DNA of 64,000 bases, from positions 1 through 64,000 of the forward strand of contig NZ_CAXBGE010000007.1 of the NCBI RefSeq assembly GCF_963975345.1, in the 5' to 3' direction. Source of the stretch: Maricaulis sp963975345 (GTDB lineage: Bacteria; Pseudomonadota; Alphaproteobacteria; Caulobacterales; Maricaulaceae). The notes under the pieces are model-generated. The model did not search any database. It was given only the letters and a program-made list of their open reading frames with translations, and had not been told where the DNA came from. Shown one piece after another: positions 17,738 to 25,292 of this stretch. The position numbers were made by a program, and so were the translations under genes. Position 1 is the first letter of the stretch; each line of letters starts with the position of its first letter.

Positions 17738-18463
17738 ATGGGACCTGAATCCTATGGCCTTGGATTGATAGCAGGCATGCTGTCGATCCTGTCGCCCTGC
17801 GTCTTGCCGCTCCTGCCGATCGTGTTCGGCACCGCATCCGACAAGCACAGGTTTGGACCGCTCGCCCTCGCGGCCGGGCTGACCCTGTCCTTCGTGCTGG
17901 TTGGGCTGTTCGTCGCGACGATCGGCTATTCCATCGGGCTCGATGCCGAATGGATCCGCAAGGCAGGCGGCATTCTACTCGTCGCTATCGGGCTTGTTTT
18001 GCTCGTCCCGGTGTTGGGCGCAGGTTTCGCGACCGTCACTGCACCGGCCAGCCGATGGCTTGATGCCCGCTTGGGGTCAACGAACGACTCCAACGGTTTG
18101 GCCGGTCAATTCTCGATGGGGGTCGTTCTGGGCGCCGTCTGGAGCCCGTGCATCGGACCGACGCTCGGCGCGGCATCCATGTTGGCGGCGCAAGGTGAAA
18201 ATCTTGGCCAGGTCACCTTGGTCATGATCGCCTTTGCCATCGGCGCAGCCATTCCGCTGACCTTTATCGGCATGGCCTCACGCGCCACCTTGGCGCGGTG
18301 GCGCGGAAAAATGCTGCAGGCCGGTTCGATCGGCAAAATGCTGCTCGGCGGCGTGATGCTGGTGGTCGGAGTGATGATCATCTCCGGCGTCGACAAGGCC
18401 ATCGAAGCCTGGGCCGTCGAACACTCACCCGCTTGGCTGACCTGGCTGACGACCAGCATCTGA
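17738..18463 (+). CDS. ccdA: CcdA/DsbD-family thiol-disulfide membrane transporter
   Basis: A 241-aa polytopic protein with six predicted membrane helices. The two halves carry the family motif pair SPCVLPLLP (19-27, Cys21) and SPCIGPTLG (136-144, Cys138), the two cysteines that shuttle reducing equivalents across the inner membrane. It is predicted to receive electrons from cytoplasmic thioredoxin and pass them to the periplasmic CPTC thioredoxin encoded 25 bp upstream. No cytochrome c maturation genes are nearby, so a general or metal-stress redox role is more likely than cytochrome biogenesis. Confidence 0.9.
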   Translation: MGPESYGLGLIAGMLSILSPCVLPLLPIVFGTASDKHRFGPLALAAGLTLSFVLVGLFVATIGYSIGLDAEWIRKAGGILLVAIGLVLLVPVLGAGFATVTAPASRWLDARLGSTNDSNGLAGQFSMGVVLGAVWSPCIGPTLGAASMLAAQGENLGQVTLVMIAFAIGAAIPLTFIGMASRATLARWRGKMLQAGSIGKMLLGGVMLVVGVMIISGVDKAIEAWAVEHSPAWLTWLTTSI

Positions 18464-18480
18464 AGTCTTGATGACCGCGC

Positions 18481-18513
18481 CGCCCGTGTCTCCATTTGTG
18501 AGACACGGGCGTT
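18481..18513. terminator. Shared bidirectional hairpin terminator
   Basis: A perfect 12-bp stem, CGCCCGTGTCTC (18481-18492) with GAGACACGGGCG (18500-18511), and a 7-nt loop. It is placed between the convergent ccdA and AhpD-like genes. The T-tract is weak, so it may act through stability in both directions. Confidence 0.65.
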
Positions 18514-18521
18514 GATGCCAA

Positions 18522-19094
18522 TCAGCGCGTCTTGTCAGATATGAGGCCCAAACCAGCGCCCCATTTGGTATAGGTCGAACCGCGGCGGGCCTCGAGTTCC
18601 TCCGCGCCCGGCTCGAGATATTCAGGCCCCGGAACCAGGCCCGCGCCATCGACGAGCCGGTTCATGTAATTATACAATGCGATGATCGAGATCGCCTCGA
18701 ACAGGCTCTCCTCGCTCCAGCCGGCCTCCAGCACATCGCGGGTTTCGCGCACCGGGCTCTTGCCAGGCTGGGTCGTGATTACGCGGGCGAGCAGCAGAAC
18801 CGGCACCATTTTCGCGGCAATGGGCGCGGCGGCCGGATCATCCAGCAAGGTCTGGAAGACCTCGGCATCAATGCCAAAAGCCCGCGCCATAAGGGTGTGA
18901 GCGCCGTAACAGAAGGCGCATCGATTGGTGCCCGACACAAAGGCCGCGATAAGTTCGCGCTCGGCGATCGAGAATTCCGACGGTGATCTCAACAGCGCGT
19001 CGTGCAGGGCCAGCAGCGGCTCAACGCCTTTCGGAAAGCGCTGAAAGACATGGCTGAGATGCGTATCTTCAGGAAGCGACGGGAAATTCGACAT
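18522..19094 (-). CDS. AhpD-like peroxidase-related protein (carboxymuconolactone decarboxylase fold)
   Basis: A 190-aa protein of the AhpD/CMD superfamily (uncharacterised peroxidase-related type). The redox motif is GTNRCAFCYGAHTLMAR with C59, C62 and a downstream His66, matching the CxxC-x3-H signature. It probably reduces peroxides or acts as a thiol partner in the cytoplasm. The ATG at 19094 overlaps the stop of the upstream STAS-like gene (TGATG), so the two are coupled. It lies next to the thioredoxin/CcdA pair and 0.7 kb from the bufferin gene, within an island of redox and metal-stress functions. Confidence 0.85.
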   Translation of the reverse strand: MSNFPSLPEDTHLSHVFQRFPKGVEPLLALHDALLRSPSEFSIAERELIAAFVSGTNRCAFCYGAHTLMARAFGIDAEVFQTLLDDPAAAPIAAKMVPVLLLARVITTQPGKSPVRETRDVLEAGWSEESLFEAISIIALYNYMNRLVDGAGLVPGPEYLEPGAEELEARRGSTYTKWGAGLGLISDKTR

Positions 19095-19498
19095 CAGTTT
19101 GTATCCTCTGGGGTCGGCAGGAGCTTGTTGCTGGCCAGCCACGCCAAACATTCAATCTCGCTCTGAAAGGCGCGTGCCGGAAACCCGGCGCGATGGAGGG
19201 CTTGAGTCAGGAACATGGCATGGCTCAGTTGGGCCGGACGATGCAGCACGATGAAGATCGTCGCAGGCGGGAGCGTGGCGATGAAATGGTCCGCGACGCC
19301 GCGGAATTGCTGGACATCCTGCAGCATTTCACAATCATTCCAGTCGATAATAAGAGCCCGAAACTGACGGGCTGAGACAAAGGCCGAGATCGCATCAGCA
19401 TTTTCCAAGCTGACGTCAAATCCGTTATCGCCATAAAGCCTCACCCGCGCGACGTGACCATCCTCCATCACTTCAAGCGCCATCGACAAGGGTTGCAT
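19094..19498 (-). CDS. Small STAS/SpoIIAA-like protein
   Basis: A 134-aa protein without signal or membrane helices. The alternating beta/alpha pattern (VARVRLYG, FRALIIDWNDCEML, ATIFIVLHR) and a C-terminal SEIECLAWL helix resemble the SpoIIAA-like STAS fold found in regulators of unknown function. Assignment is by pattern only. ATG 19498 has GAGGA seven bases upstream; the open frame to 19615 lacks a comparable site. It is translationally coupled to the AhpD-like gene. A GTAACC word on the same strand at 19610-19605 lacks a matching CGAA and is not counted as a SigF promoter. Confidence 0.6.
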   Translation of the reverse strand: MQPLSMALEVMEDGHVARVRLYGDNGFDVSLENADAISAFVSARQFRALIIDWNDCEMLQDVQQFRGVADHFIATLPPATIFIVLHRPAQLSHAMFLTQALHRAGFPARAFQSEIECLAWLASNKLLPTPEDTN

Positions 19499-19781
19499 AT
19501 TTTGTCCTCGCTCAACGCGCCGCAGGCCCGGCTGGACAGATCCGCCGGGCACTGTATCAAACGCGATCCGACCCGCTGTGTACATCATCAGTCGCAAAGA
19601 CAAGGTTACCCGCAAGGCGGGAGCGTCGAAGCTGAGGCCATCCGGATCGTTGTGGGAGCGAAGCGGAAACGCTCGCGCCTATCACCGGCCTGCGTCTGGG
19701 GGGACAAGGCGGGTTCAACAGGATCGGGATGGCCTCATGCCACGCGGTGCCAGGGGCGTAGCCCGCGCGGCAATTCGAAAT

Positions 19782-20072
19782 TTATGGACGTTCGACGGCG
19801 GTCAACGAGCCGTGACCATAGGGCGTTTCGATCGACTCGCAGGTGCCGGTTGGAACATTGCTCCAGGAATTGCCCTGGTAATCGACGGTCGAGGTGCCGG
19901 CACAGGTCGTGCCGGGTCCGGCGGCGCAGTCATTTTCACCCGCTAGGGCGACGCCGTAACAATGTTCCATCGATGCGGATGTCGTCGTCACGGTGGCATT
20001 GGATGCCGCTGCAGCGAGTGCCAGTGCCAGCGCGGAGGCGGCGAAAGTGGCGATTTTGGTTTGCGTTTTCAT
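19782..20072 (-). CDS. BufA1-type (DUF2282) bufferin metallophore precursor
   Basis: A 96-aa DUF2282 protein: signal peptide about 1-26, then a short core with four conserved cysteines (C38, C49, C57, C78) in the pattern MEHCYGVALAGENDC, TTCAGTS, GTCES. Members of this family have recently been described as bufferins, ribosomally made and post-translationally modified periplasmic peptides that protect against copper; their cysteines are modified by an MNIO (DUF692) enzyme with a DUF2063 partner. Neither partner gene is adjacent here: the next gene on this strand is the STAS-like protein 283 bp away. A SigF-type promoter precedes it, divergent from sigF. The sequence looks intact. Confidence 0.88.
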   Translation of the reverse strand: MKTQTKIATFAASALALALAAAASNATVTTTSASMEHCYGVALAGENDCAAGPGTTCAGTSTVDYQGNSWSNVPTGTCESIETPYGHGSLTAVERP

Positions 20073-20134
20073 GGTTCACCTTTGCTTGATAATAGGGGTG
20101 TGATCATTGCCAACAGGCCGACCACATGCTCCAT

Positions 20135-20161
20135 TTCGCGCGGTCATGACAAAAGGTTACA
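20135..20161 (-). promoter_or_regulatory. SigF-type ECF promoter for the bufferin gene
   Basis: On the minus strand TGTAACC (20161-20155) is followed after exactly 16 bp by CGAA (20138-20135). It lies 62 bp upstream of the DUF2282 start codon and matches the other two copies in the window. Confidence 0.85.
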
Positions 20162-20192
20162 GCGCGCTGAAATAAATCGGCGCAGAGCGGGA

Positions 20193-20219
20193 TGTAACCT
20201 CCTGGTGCCTGCGGACGAA
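20193..20219 (+). promoter_or_regulatory. SigF-type ECF autoregulatory promoter
   Basis: TGTAACC (20193-20199), 16 bp, CGAA (20216-20219). It ends 21 bp before the sigF ATG, giving a leader of about 15 nt. It is expected to be recognised by the sigma factor it drives. Confidence 0.85.
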
Positions 20220-20240
20220 CTCCTATCAAGAAGGGCAGAC

Positions 20241-20795
20241 ATGATTGCGTCGGAGAATGAGCTGCGCACAATGATGATCGCCAGTCAGGACGGCGATGCG
20301 CCGGCCTACCGGCACCTGCTCACAGCGCTGCGCCCCCGGCTGGAGATCTTCTACCGGCGGCGGGTCCATGATGGATCGGCGGCGGAAGATCTGGTCCAGG
20401 AGGCCTTGATGGCGATACATATAAAGCGCGACACCTTTGATCCCGGCCAGCCGTTCACGCCCTGGGTCTATGGCATAGCGCGCTACAAGCTGCTCGATTA
20501 TTACCGGCGTCACCACAAGCATCAATCGGTACCGCTTGACGGTATCGCGGAATTCATTGGCGAGGCCGATCATGGCTTCGCCGCCGCCGACGCCCGCATG
20601 GATCTCGGCCGCTTGATGCAAGACCTGCCGGCAGCGCAATCGCGCGCTGTGCAACTGACCAAGCTTGAAGAGCTGTCAGTCGCCGAGGCCGCAGAGAAAA
20701 CCCAGTCGGGCACCTCCGCCGTCAAGGTCAATGTTCATCGAGGGTTGAAAGCCCTGATCGCAAAATTTCAGAAATCGGAGGCGGAAAATGTCTGA
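20241..20795 (+). CDS. sigF: ECF RNA polymerase sigma factor, SigF-like
   Basis: A 184-aa group IV sigma factor. Region 2 spans about 25-95, with SAAEDLVQEALMAIHIKRDTF (2.2) and PWVYGIARYKLLDYYRR (2.3-2.4). Region 4 spans about 125-178, ending in the helix-turn-helix EELSVAEAAEKTQSGTSAVKVNVHRGLKAL. It overlaps the anti-sigma gene by eight bases. The pairing with a DUF1109 anti-sigma and the TGTAACC/CGAA promoters identify it as the equivalent of Caulobacter SigF, which responds to chromate, cadmium and related stress. The ATG at 20241 has AAGGG upstream; longer in-frame openings pass through its own promoter. Confidence 0.93.
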   Translation: MIASENELRTMMIASQDGDAPAYRHLLTALRPRLEIFYRRRVHDGSAAEDLVQEALMAIHIKRDTFDPGQPFTPWVYGIARYKLLDYYRRHHKHQSVPLDGIAEFIGEADHGFAAADARMDLGRLMQDLPAAQSRAVQLTKLEELSVAEAAEKTQSGTSAVKVNVHRGLKALIAKFQKSEAENV

Positions 20796-21432
20796 TCCGC
20801 TGATTGATTCCCTCACCGCCGACCTGAAGCCGGTGAACCGGCACCGGATCGGGCACCGCTTGGCGCTGTGTGTCATCGCCGGTCTGATCCTCGGAGCCGC
20901 TGTGTTCTGGCTCCTACCCGGGCGGATGATCCGATCAGACCTCGATATCGCCGTCACGGAACCTAATTTCTGGCTCAAATTCGGCTTCACCGCGGGCCTT
21001 GCCCTGGTCGGTTATTTCTCACTGCGCCAATTGAGCCGACCGGGTGGCGATGCTCCCGCTGCGGTGCGCCTTCCCGTGGCAATATGGCTGGGACTCGCGC
21101 TGATCGCCGCTGTCAGCCTGATTGTCACGCCGGTCGACAATTGGACGGGCTGGATACTGGGATCAACGGCTGTGCGCTGTGTGACTTATATCGTGCTGAT
21201 TTCGCTGCCGATCATGGGCCTGTTTTTCATCGCCGTCAGGCGCGGTGCCCCGACAAGACTTGCCATGGCCGGCTGGGCCACCGGGCTCGCCGCGGGCGGC
21301 ATCGGTGCGACGATTTACGGACTGGGTTGCCCCGAATCCTCAGTTGGTTTCCTCGCGGTGTGGTACGCATTGGGGATCATCTCGACCGGGCTGATCGGCG
21401 CGTTTACCGGACGTCACCTGCTGCGGTGGTAG
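20788..21432 (+). CDS. nrsF: NrsF-type (DUF1109) membrane anti-sigma factor
   Basis: A 214-aa inner-membrane protein with a short cytoplasmic N-terminus and six predicted helices. Two cysteines, C131 (AVRCVTY) and C181 (GLGCPES), occur at the positions reported as essential for stress sensing in Caulobacter NrsF. It should hold SigF inactive until metal or oxidative stress changes those cysteines. Its start overlaps sigF by eight bases with a GGAGG site inside the sigma gene, ensuring a fixed ratio of the two proteins. Confidence 0.93.
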   Translation: MSDPLIDSLTADLKPVNRHRIGHRLALCVIAGLILGAAVFWLLPGRMIRSDLDIAVTEPNFWLKFGFTAGLALVGYFSLRQLSRPGGDAPAAVRLPVAIWLGLALIAAVSLIVTPVDNWTGWILGSTAVRCVTYIVLISLPIMGLFFIAVRRGAPTRLAMAGWATGLAAGGIGATIYGLGCPESSVGFLAVWYALGIISTGLIGAFTGRHLLRW

Positions 21433-21552
21433 CGGTCCCAAGGGTGGGCAGGTCTGCCCGGTGTGGAGGTGTTGATAGCAGAGCAACAGGCGAGCGACAG
21501 TGCCTGCACCCGATGCCAGAGTGAGAAGCGAGGGCCAGATGATCGAAACCGG

Positions 21553-21627
21553 GCCGGCTTGGCTCAGCCGGTAGAGCACCTGATCTGTAATCCGGGGGGA
21601 CGGATTCATGTCCCCCAGCCGGCACCA
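21553..21627 (+). pseudogene. Degenerate duplicate of tRNA-Thr(TGT)
   Basis: A 75-nt copy of the tRNA-Thr gene at 16907, with homologous flanks (21534-21633 against 16888-16988). The acceptor and D arms are intact. The anticodon loop, however, has C in place of universally conserved U33 (loop TCTGTAA), the anticodon stem has a T-C mismatch, one base is lost, and the T arm lacks a TTCGA-type loop. It should not function as a translational tRNA. Confidence 0.85.
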
Positions 21628-21685
21628 TTTCGATGGCCTTCCCAGCCTCGCAGGCTGGCGGGGCGAACAGGGTGGGAGATCGAGT

Positions 21686-22006
21686 TTGAACCAGCGCAAC
21701 CCGATTGTTTTGAGTTTGATGATCGCGGTCCTGACGGCGGCGCCGCTGGCCGCGCAACCAGCGCCCGCGCCTCGAAACGGGCCCACGGCAAGTCTCAGCG
21801 ACGACCAGATCCGCGATATCATCATCCAGCGCTCGATTACCGCCTATTCCGGGCGCTGTCCCTGTCCGGAGAACCGGATGAGCAATGGCGCCCGCTGCGG
21901 CCATCGCAGCGCCTATGAGCGGCCCAATGGTGAAGCGCCGAAATGCTATCGCCGCGATGTCTCCGACGAAGAGGTCGCGCGTTTTCGGGCCGCGAGCGAG
22001 CATTGA
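21686..22006 (+). CDS. Small secreted cysteine-containing protein
   Basis: A 106-aa predicted secreted protein. The TTG at 21686 is chosen because GGGAG lies seven bases upstream and it yields a signal peptide (cut near LAAQ-PAP). The mature part carries four cysteines in the pattern SGRCPCPENR, ARCGHRSAYERP and PKCYRRD (C58, C60, C71, C87). I recall similar short proteins with SGxCxCP...CGxRSAY...PxCY motifs in many proteobacteria annotated as hypothetical; function is unknown. ATG 21719 is a fallback start but would leave a weak signal peptide. It follows the tRNA-Thr relic directly. Confidence 0.7.
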   Translation: MNQRNPIVLSLMIAVLTAAPLAAQPAPAPRNGPTASLSDDQIRDIIIQRSITAYSGRCPCPENRMSNGARCGHRSAYERPNGEAPKCYRRDVSDEEVARFRAASEH

Positions 22007-22656
22007 TTGATCAGGAGTAGAGCAGAACTTGATCGCTGATGGACCGCACGTGGTTTGCCGGGCTTCAGCCGGATCGATCCCGGCGCGCAGCCAGGCCGTG
22101 CTCGGCGGCACGCACACCGAAATCTCCACGCCGCGAGCGGCTGGAGGGATGCGGAGTTCCCATCGAAATGGGAGGGGTGTGGGACGCCTTCGAATGCCGA
22201 ACTGGCGCCAGTTTGATTTTGTTTGGTGTGACAGTCGAAGTCGTCCCACACGTGCAGTTTTCTCGGGCTGTCTCCACCCCGGTTCCAATCCAATCAGGTA
22301 TTCGGGTCGGTCGTTTAGTGCCGTCAGACCTGAAAGGACGCCCTGCCAGCGCTCGGGATGTCACCCCTTCGCCCGGACAGGCTGCACGCTCCCGACCGCC
22401 GCAAATGACTGAGCTCGTGCCTCCCGTGCGACCGGAACGCTGCAAGCATACGCGCAGGTTTGGGGGGTGGGGATAACATCACGCAAAACTCGTCATCCCG
22501 CCCCCCCCCCTGCGCGGGGGCAAACTCCAGTCAGGACCTCGATTTCACAGGCTCCGCACTTGTCACGTCGAGGTCCCGGCGGTTCGCCGGGATGACGTGG
22601 GATAGTTGCGTGCGGTGGGGGATAAGTCGCCTACCGCTCCGCCCGGCCCGCCGCTC
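22007..22656. other. 650-bp stretch with no credible gene
   Basis: Several overlapping open frames on both strands run through 22029-22476, but none has a ribosome site, a signal peptide or a recognisable domain, and their residue composition is typical of shadow frames. The only structured content is the nested palindrome at 22491-22597. It follows the duplicated tRNA-Thr segment, so the stretch may be the remains of an insertion or deletion event. Confidence 0.6.
22491..22597. repeat. Nested palindromic intergenic element with C10 run
   Basis: Outer arms CGTCATCCCG (22491-22500) and CGGGATGACG (22588-22597) are perfect reverse complements. Inside, GGACCTCGA (22534-22542) pairs with TCGAGGTCC (22568-22576). 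Ten consecutive C residues follow the left outer arm (22501-22510) and are partly matched by GCGGGGG just after. TCATCCCG/CGGGATGA-ended palindromes are common dispersed elements in alphaproteobacterial genomes. Confidence 0.75.
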
Positions 22657-24489
22657 TTACCCGGCGCGGTGCAGCCAGTCGCTGATCGCCTGGAAGCGCT
22701 CGGCATCCCGGCCAGAGGCGGCTCTGGTGGCTGCCGCGAGGTTGGAGGTCAGCATGCGGGTGGTTTGGCCCGTGTCGATGGCGCTGCGGATTTGCGCCGC
22801 CAGTTCAGGCGCGACACGGCCGGCGCGCACGAGCTGGTCGAGATAGGCTTGGGCGATGACAGCCTCTTGCGGCCAGACAAAGCGCTGCTGGGTCTGGGGA
22901 TTGGATTCGTCAAAATGGATCGCTTCGGCTGCGGCGATCTCATTGGCAGACAAATAGGCGCTCGGGACAAGTCGGAGAATATCGAGCCCGCGGACAATTT
23001 CCGGAGCGTAGATGCGGCCATTATACCAGTAGGCCGCCCAATTGCCGGCGAGGTATAATTCCTCGGCATCGACCGGGCCGCGATCAAAAAAGGCGATCTC
23101 GAACGGATTGTCGGAATCGGTGAAATCAATCATCGAAATGCCGCCGGAATACCAGCCCTGGAGCATGATATCGCGCCCGGGAACCGGAACCAGACCGCCA
23201 TTATGCGCGACACAGTTTTCGGTGGCGGTCTGCCCGTTCGGGATTTTGAAAAATCCGCGTGTTACCAGCCCGTCCTCGGTGATGTCGGCGACGATATCCG
23301 CGCCCCACCGATCCGGGTCTTCGCTCTGGCAGCGCGCGCCGAGACCGCCGCCCCACTCATCGGTGAAGACGATTTTCGAAGCGGCATTATTGAAGATCGC
23401 CGCGTGCCAATAGACCATATTCGGATCGGAAGTTTCGCTGATCCGGACCGGGTTTGCCGGATCGCGAATATCGATCAGAATCCCGTTTCCGCTACAAGCG
23501 CCGGCTGCCAGCCCGGCCTCGGGATAGGCGGTGATGTCGTGGCATTGATTGGTGGAGCCGGTTTCGCGCTCCTGGCCCTCGTGCACGCCGCCCGCCCACA
23601 ATCCGGCGATAGCACCGGTCTCGGCATCGGCGAACAGGCGCGGACGCTCAATAATGGCGGCCTGTTCCGGTGCGTCGAGCGCGACGCGGATAATATCAAT
23701 GGAATAGCGCGCCGTATCGGGATTTTCGTCCGGCTCGCCATCGGAGCAGATATCGAGTTCCTCGGTCGGGCGCACGCTCGATGTGGCGGAATTATAGATA
23801 TAGAGCACGTTCGGATCGGTCGGGTCGGGCACCAGGGTGTGGGTGTGCGATCCGCGGCAGGTCTGGACAGCGGCGATCTGGCGCGGGGCCGTGATATCGC
23901 TGATGTCGAAGATCTGGACGCCGCGGAAACGCTCAGCGCTGGCATCACCCTCGATCTCGACACCGGTGCAATCGAGCCGCGCGCGGCGATCCTCGACCGA
24001 GCGGAAAACCAGATTACCGTGAATGCTGACATCGCCCTGCCCGCCCGGACAGACGACGGAGAGAACCAGTTGAGGCTCGGCATCGCCCTCGGCCTCGAAC
24101 ACGTTGAAACCGTGCCAATTGCCCAGCACGATACGATTGCCGGAAAACGCGACATCGGTATTGGCGAAGGAGATCGGGCTTGGTGGTCTTGCGACCTCTT
24201 CGCCGGCCTCGGCCGCGATTGCCAGCGCCCTTTCGACCGCCGGCGCCCACAGCGCTTCCGGATCATTAAACCCGGCCGGCGTCGGAACTTCATGCAACAG
24301 TTCCAAATTCCAGATCGCCGTGCCGGCATCGTGCAGCCCGGCGGTCAAGTCCTCGCGGCTTGGCGGCGGCGCGTATTCCACGGCCGTGGCAGCGGCGGCA
24401 TCAGGTGCGGTTTCCGTCGCGGGCTCCGAACAGGCGGTGAGGCCGAGCGCGAGCGCGGCAATCGAGGCAGTGCAATTGAGATAGTTCAT
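22657..24489 (-). CDS. LVIVD-repeat lipoprotein
   Basis: A 610-aa exported lipoprotein (signal ends LGLTAC, Cys20). The body (about 95-500) consists of beta-propeller-like LVIVD repeats, seen as GVQIFDISDITAPRQIAAVQT, GILIDIRDPANPVRISE and GISMIDFTDSDNPFEIAFFDRG. Conserved His/Cys positions such as GSHTHTL, QCHDIT, ENCVAHNGG and the C-terminal helices also fit this family. It probably acts in the periplasm or on the cell surface; the ligand is unknown. It is co-transcribed with the DUF305 protein, whose stop is 10 bp upstream. A GAGGGGA site supports the ATG. Confidence 0.85.
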   Translation of the reverse strand: MNYLNCTASIAALALGLTACSEPATETAPDAAAATAVEYAPPPSREDLTAGLHDAGTAIWNLELLHEVPTPAGFNDPEALWAPAVERALAIAAEAGEEVARPPSPISFANTDVAFSGNRIVLGNWHGFNVFEAEGDAEPQLVLSVVCPGGQGDVSIHGNLVFRSVEDRRARLDCTGVEIEGDASAERFRGVQIFDISDITAPRQIAAVQTCRGSHTHTLVPDPTDPNVLYIYNSATSSVRPTEELDICSDGEPDENPDTARYSIDIIRVALDAPEQAAIIERPRLFADAETGAIAGLWAGGVHEGQERETGSTNQCHDITAYPEAGLAAGACSGNGILIDIRDPANPVRISETSDPNMVYWHAAIFNNAASKIVFTDEWGGGLGARCQSEDPDRWGADIVADITEDGLVTRGFFKIPNGQTATENCVAHNGGLVPVPGRDIMLQGWYSGGISMIDFTDSDNPFEIAFFDRGPVDAEELYLAGNWAAYWYNGRIYAPEIVRGLDILRLVPSAYLSANEIAAAEAIHFDESNPQTQQRFVWPQEAVIAQAYLDQLVRAGRVAPELAAQIRSAIDTGQTTRMLTSNLAAATRAASGRDAERFQAISDWLHRAG

Positions 24490-24499
24490 AGTTTTCCCC

Positions 24500-25186
24500 T
24501 CAGCCGATTTCGGCCAGCATGGCGCGCATGCGCTGAATTTCAGTGGATTGATCGGCGATGATGGCGGTCAAAAAATCGGACATTTCCGGGTCCTCACCGC
24601 CACCGGGCTCGTTGAGCAACGCTTCGACCATGCCGATCGCGCCCTGGTGATGTTCAATCATGCCGGTCAGAAAGAGTTCGTCGAATTGTCGCCCCTCGGC
24701 CGCGGTCAGTTCGACCATCTGCGCCGGTGACAGCATTCCGGGCATCAGCGGCGTGGTCGACGGCATCGAGCCCTCGCCAGCCATGTGACCGGCTCCGTGG
24801 CCAGGCATTTCGACGGCCTCGCCCCGGCGTGTCAGCCAAGTCTGCATCATGGCGATCTCGCCCGTTTGCGACAGGGCGATGCGTTGGCCCAGCAGGCGAA
24901 CGCGGCGATTGCTCGTGCGCGCCTCGATCAATCCGCCCATCTCCACGGCCTGGCTGTGATGGACGATCATGTGTTGCATGAATCGGGCATCGGCCGGCGT
25001 GTAATGGCTGCGCCCAAGCTCCAATGATTGCTCTGCCGTGATTTCGCGGCTGGGTGCGCCCGGCGCGCCAGGCTGCATGATCGGCGCGGTCTCGTCCGGC
25101 TGGGCGGGAAAAGCGGCAGGACAAAGCAGGACGAAGGCCGCGAGAACCGGCAACGTCTGCAAAAGCCCCTTGCGACGGAATTTCAT
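24500..25186 (-). CDS. Secreted DUF305-family protein
   Basis: A 228-aa exported protein with a Sec signal peptide (about 1-28). It contains the two half-sites of the DUF305 (ferritin-like four-helix) fold: MQHMIVHHSQAVEM (70-83) and LTGMIEHHQGAIGMVEAL (173-190), with a His/Met-rich linker. Some family members, such as CopM of cyanobacteria, bind copper in the periplasm, so metal binding is plausible. The ATG at 25186 is chosen because the longer frame to 25222 delays the signal peptide. It forms an operon with the LVIVD lipoprotein. Confidence 0.87.
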   Translation of the reverse strand: MKFRRKGLLQTLPVLAAFVLLCPAAFPAQPDETAPIMQPGAPGAPSREITAEQSLELGRSHYTPADARFMQHMIVHHSQAVEMGGLIEARTSNRRVRLLGQRIALSQTGEIAMMQTWLTRRGEAVEMPGHGAGHMAGEGSMPSTTPLMPGMLSPAQMVELTAAEGRQFDELFLTGMIEHHQGAIGMVEALLNEPGGGEDPEMSDFLTAIIADQSTEIQRMRAMLAEIG

Positions 25187-25292
25187 TGGTTCGCCCCCGC
25201 GCTCTATGCCCTCGCCATGCAAGCCGAGCGAACTTTAGACGTTCTGGGGACGAGGGCAAGTTGGGTCTGGCAAAAGGGGACATGCCCGCCCC

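Noticed and set aside
19604..19610. GGTAACC on the minus strand upstream of the STAS-like/AhpD-like pair
   Set aside because: Half of the SigF motif is present but no CGAA occurs 15-17 bp downstream, so it was not called a fourth promoter.
23203..24561. 452-aa plus-strand open frame opposite the LVIVD gene
   Set aside because: Antisense shadow without start signal or family resemblance.
25271..25281. AAAAGGGGACA in the gap before the ABC exporter gene, like the edge of the 2773-2872 element
   Set aside because: Only 11 bases match and there is no inverted partner, so a related element cannot be claimed.
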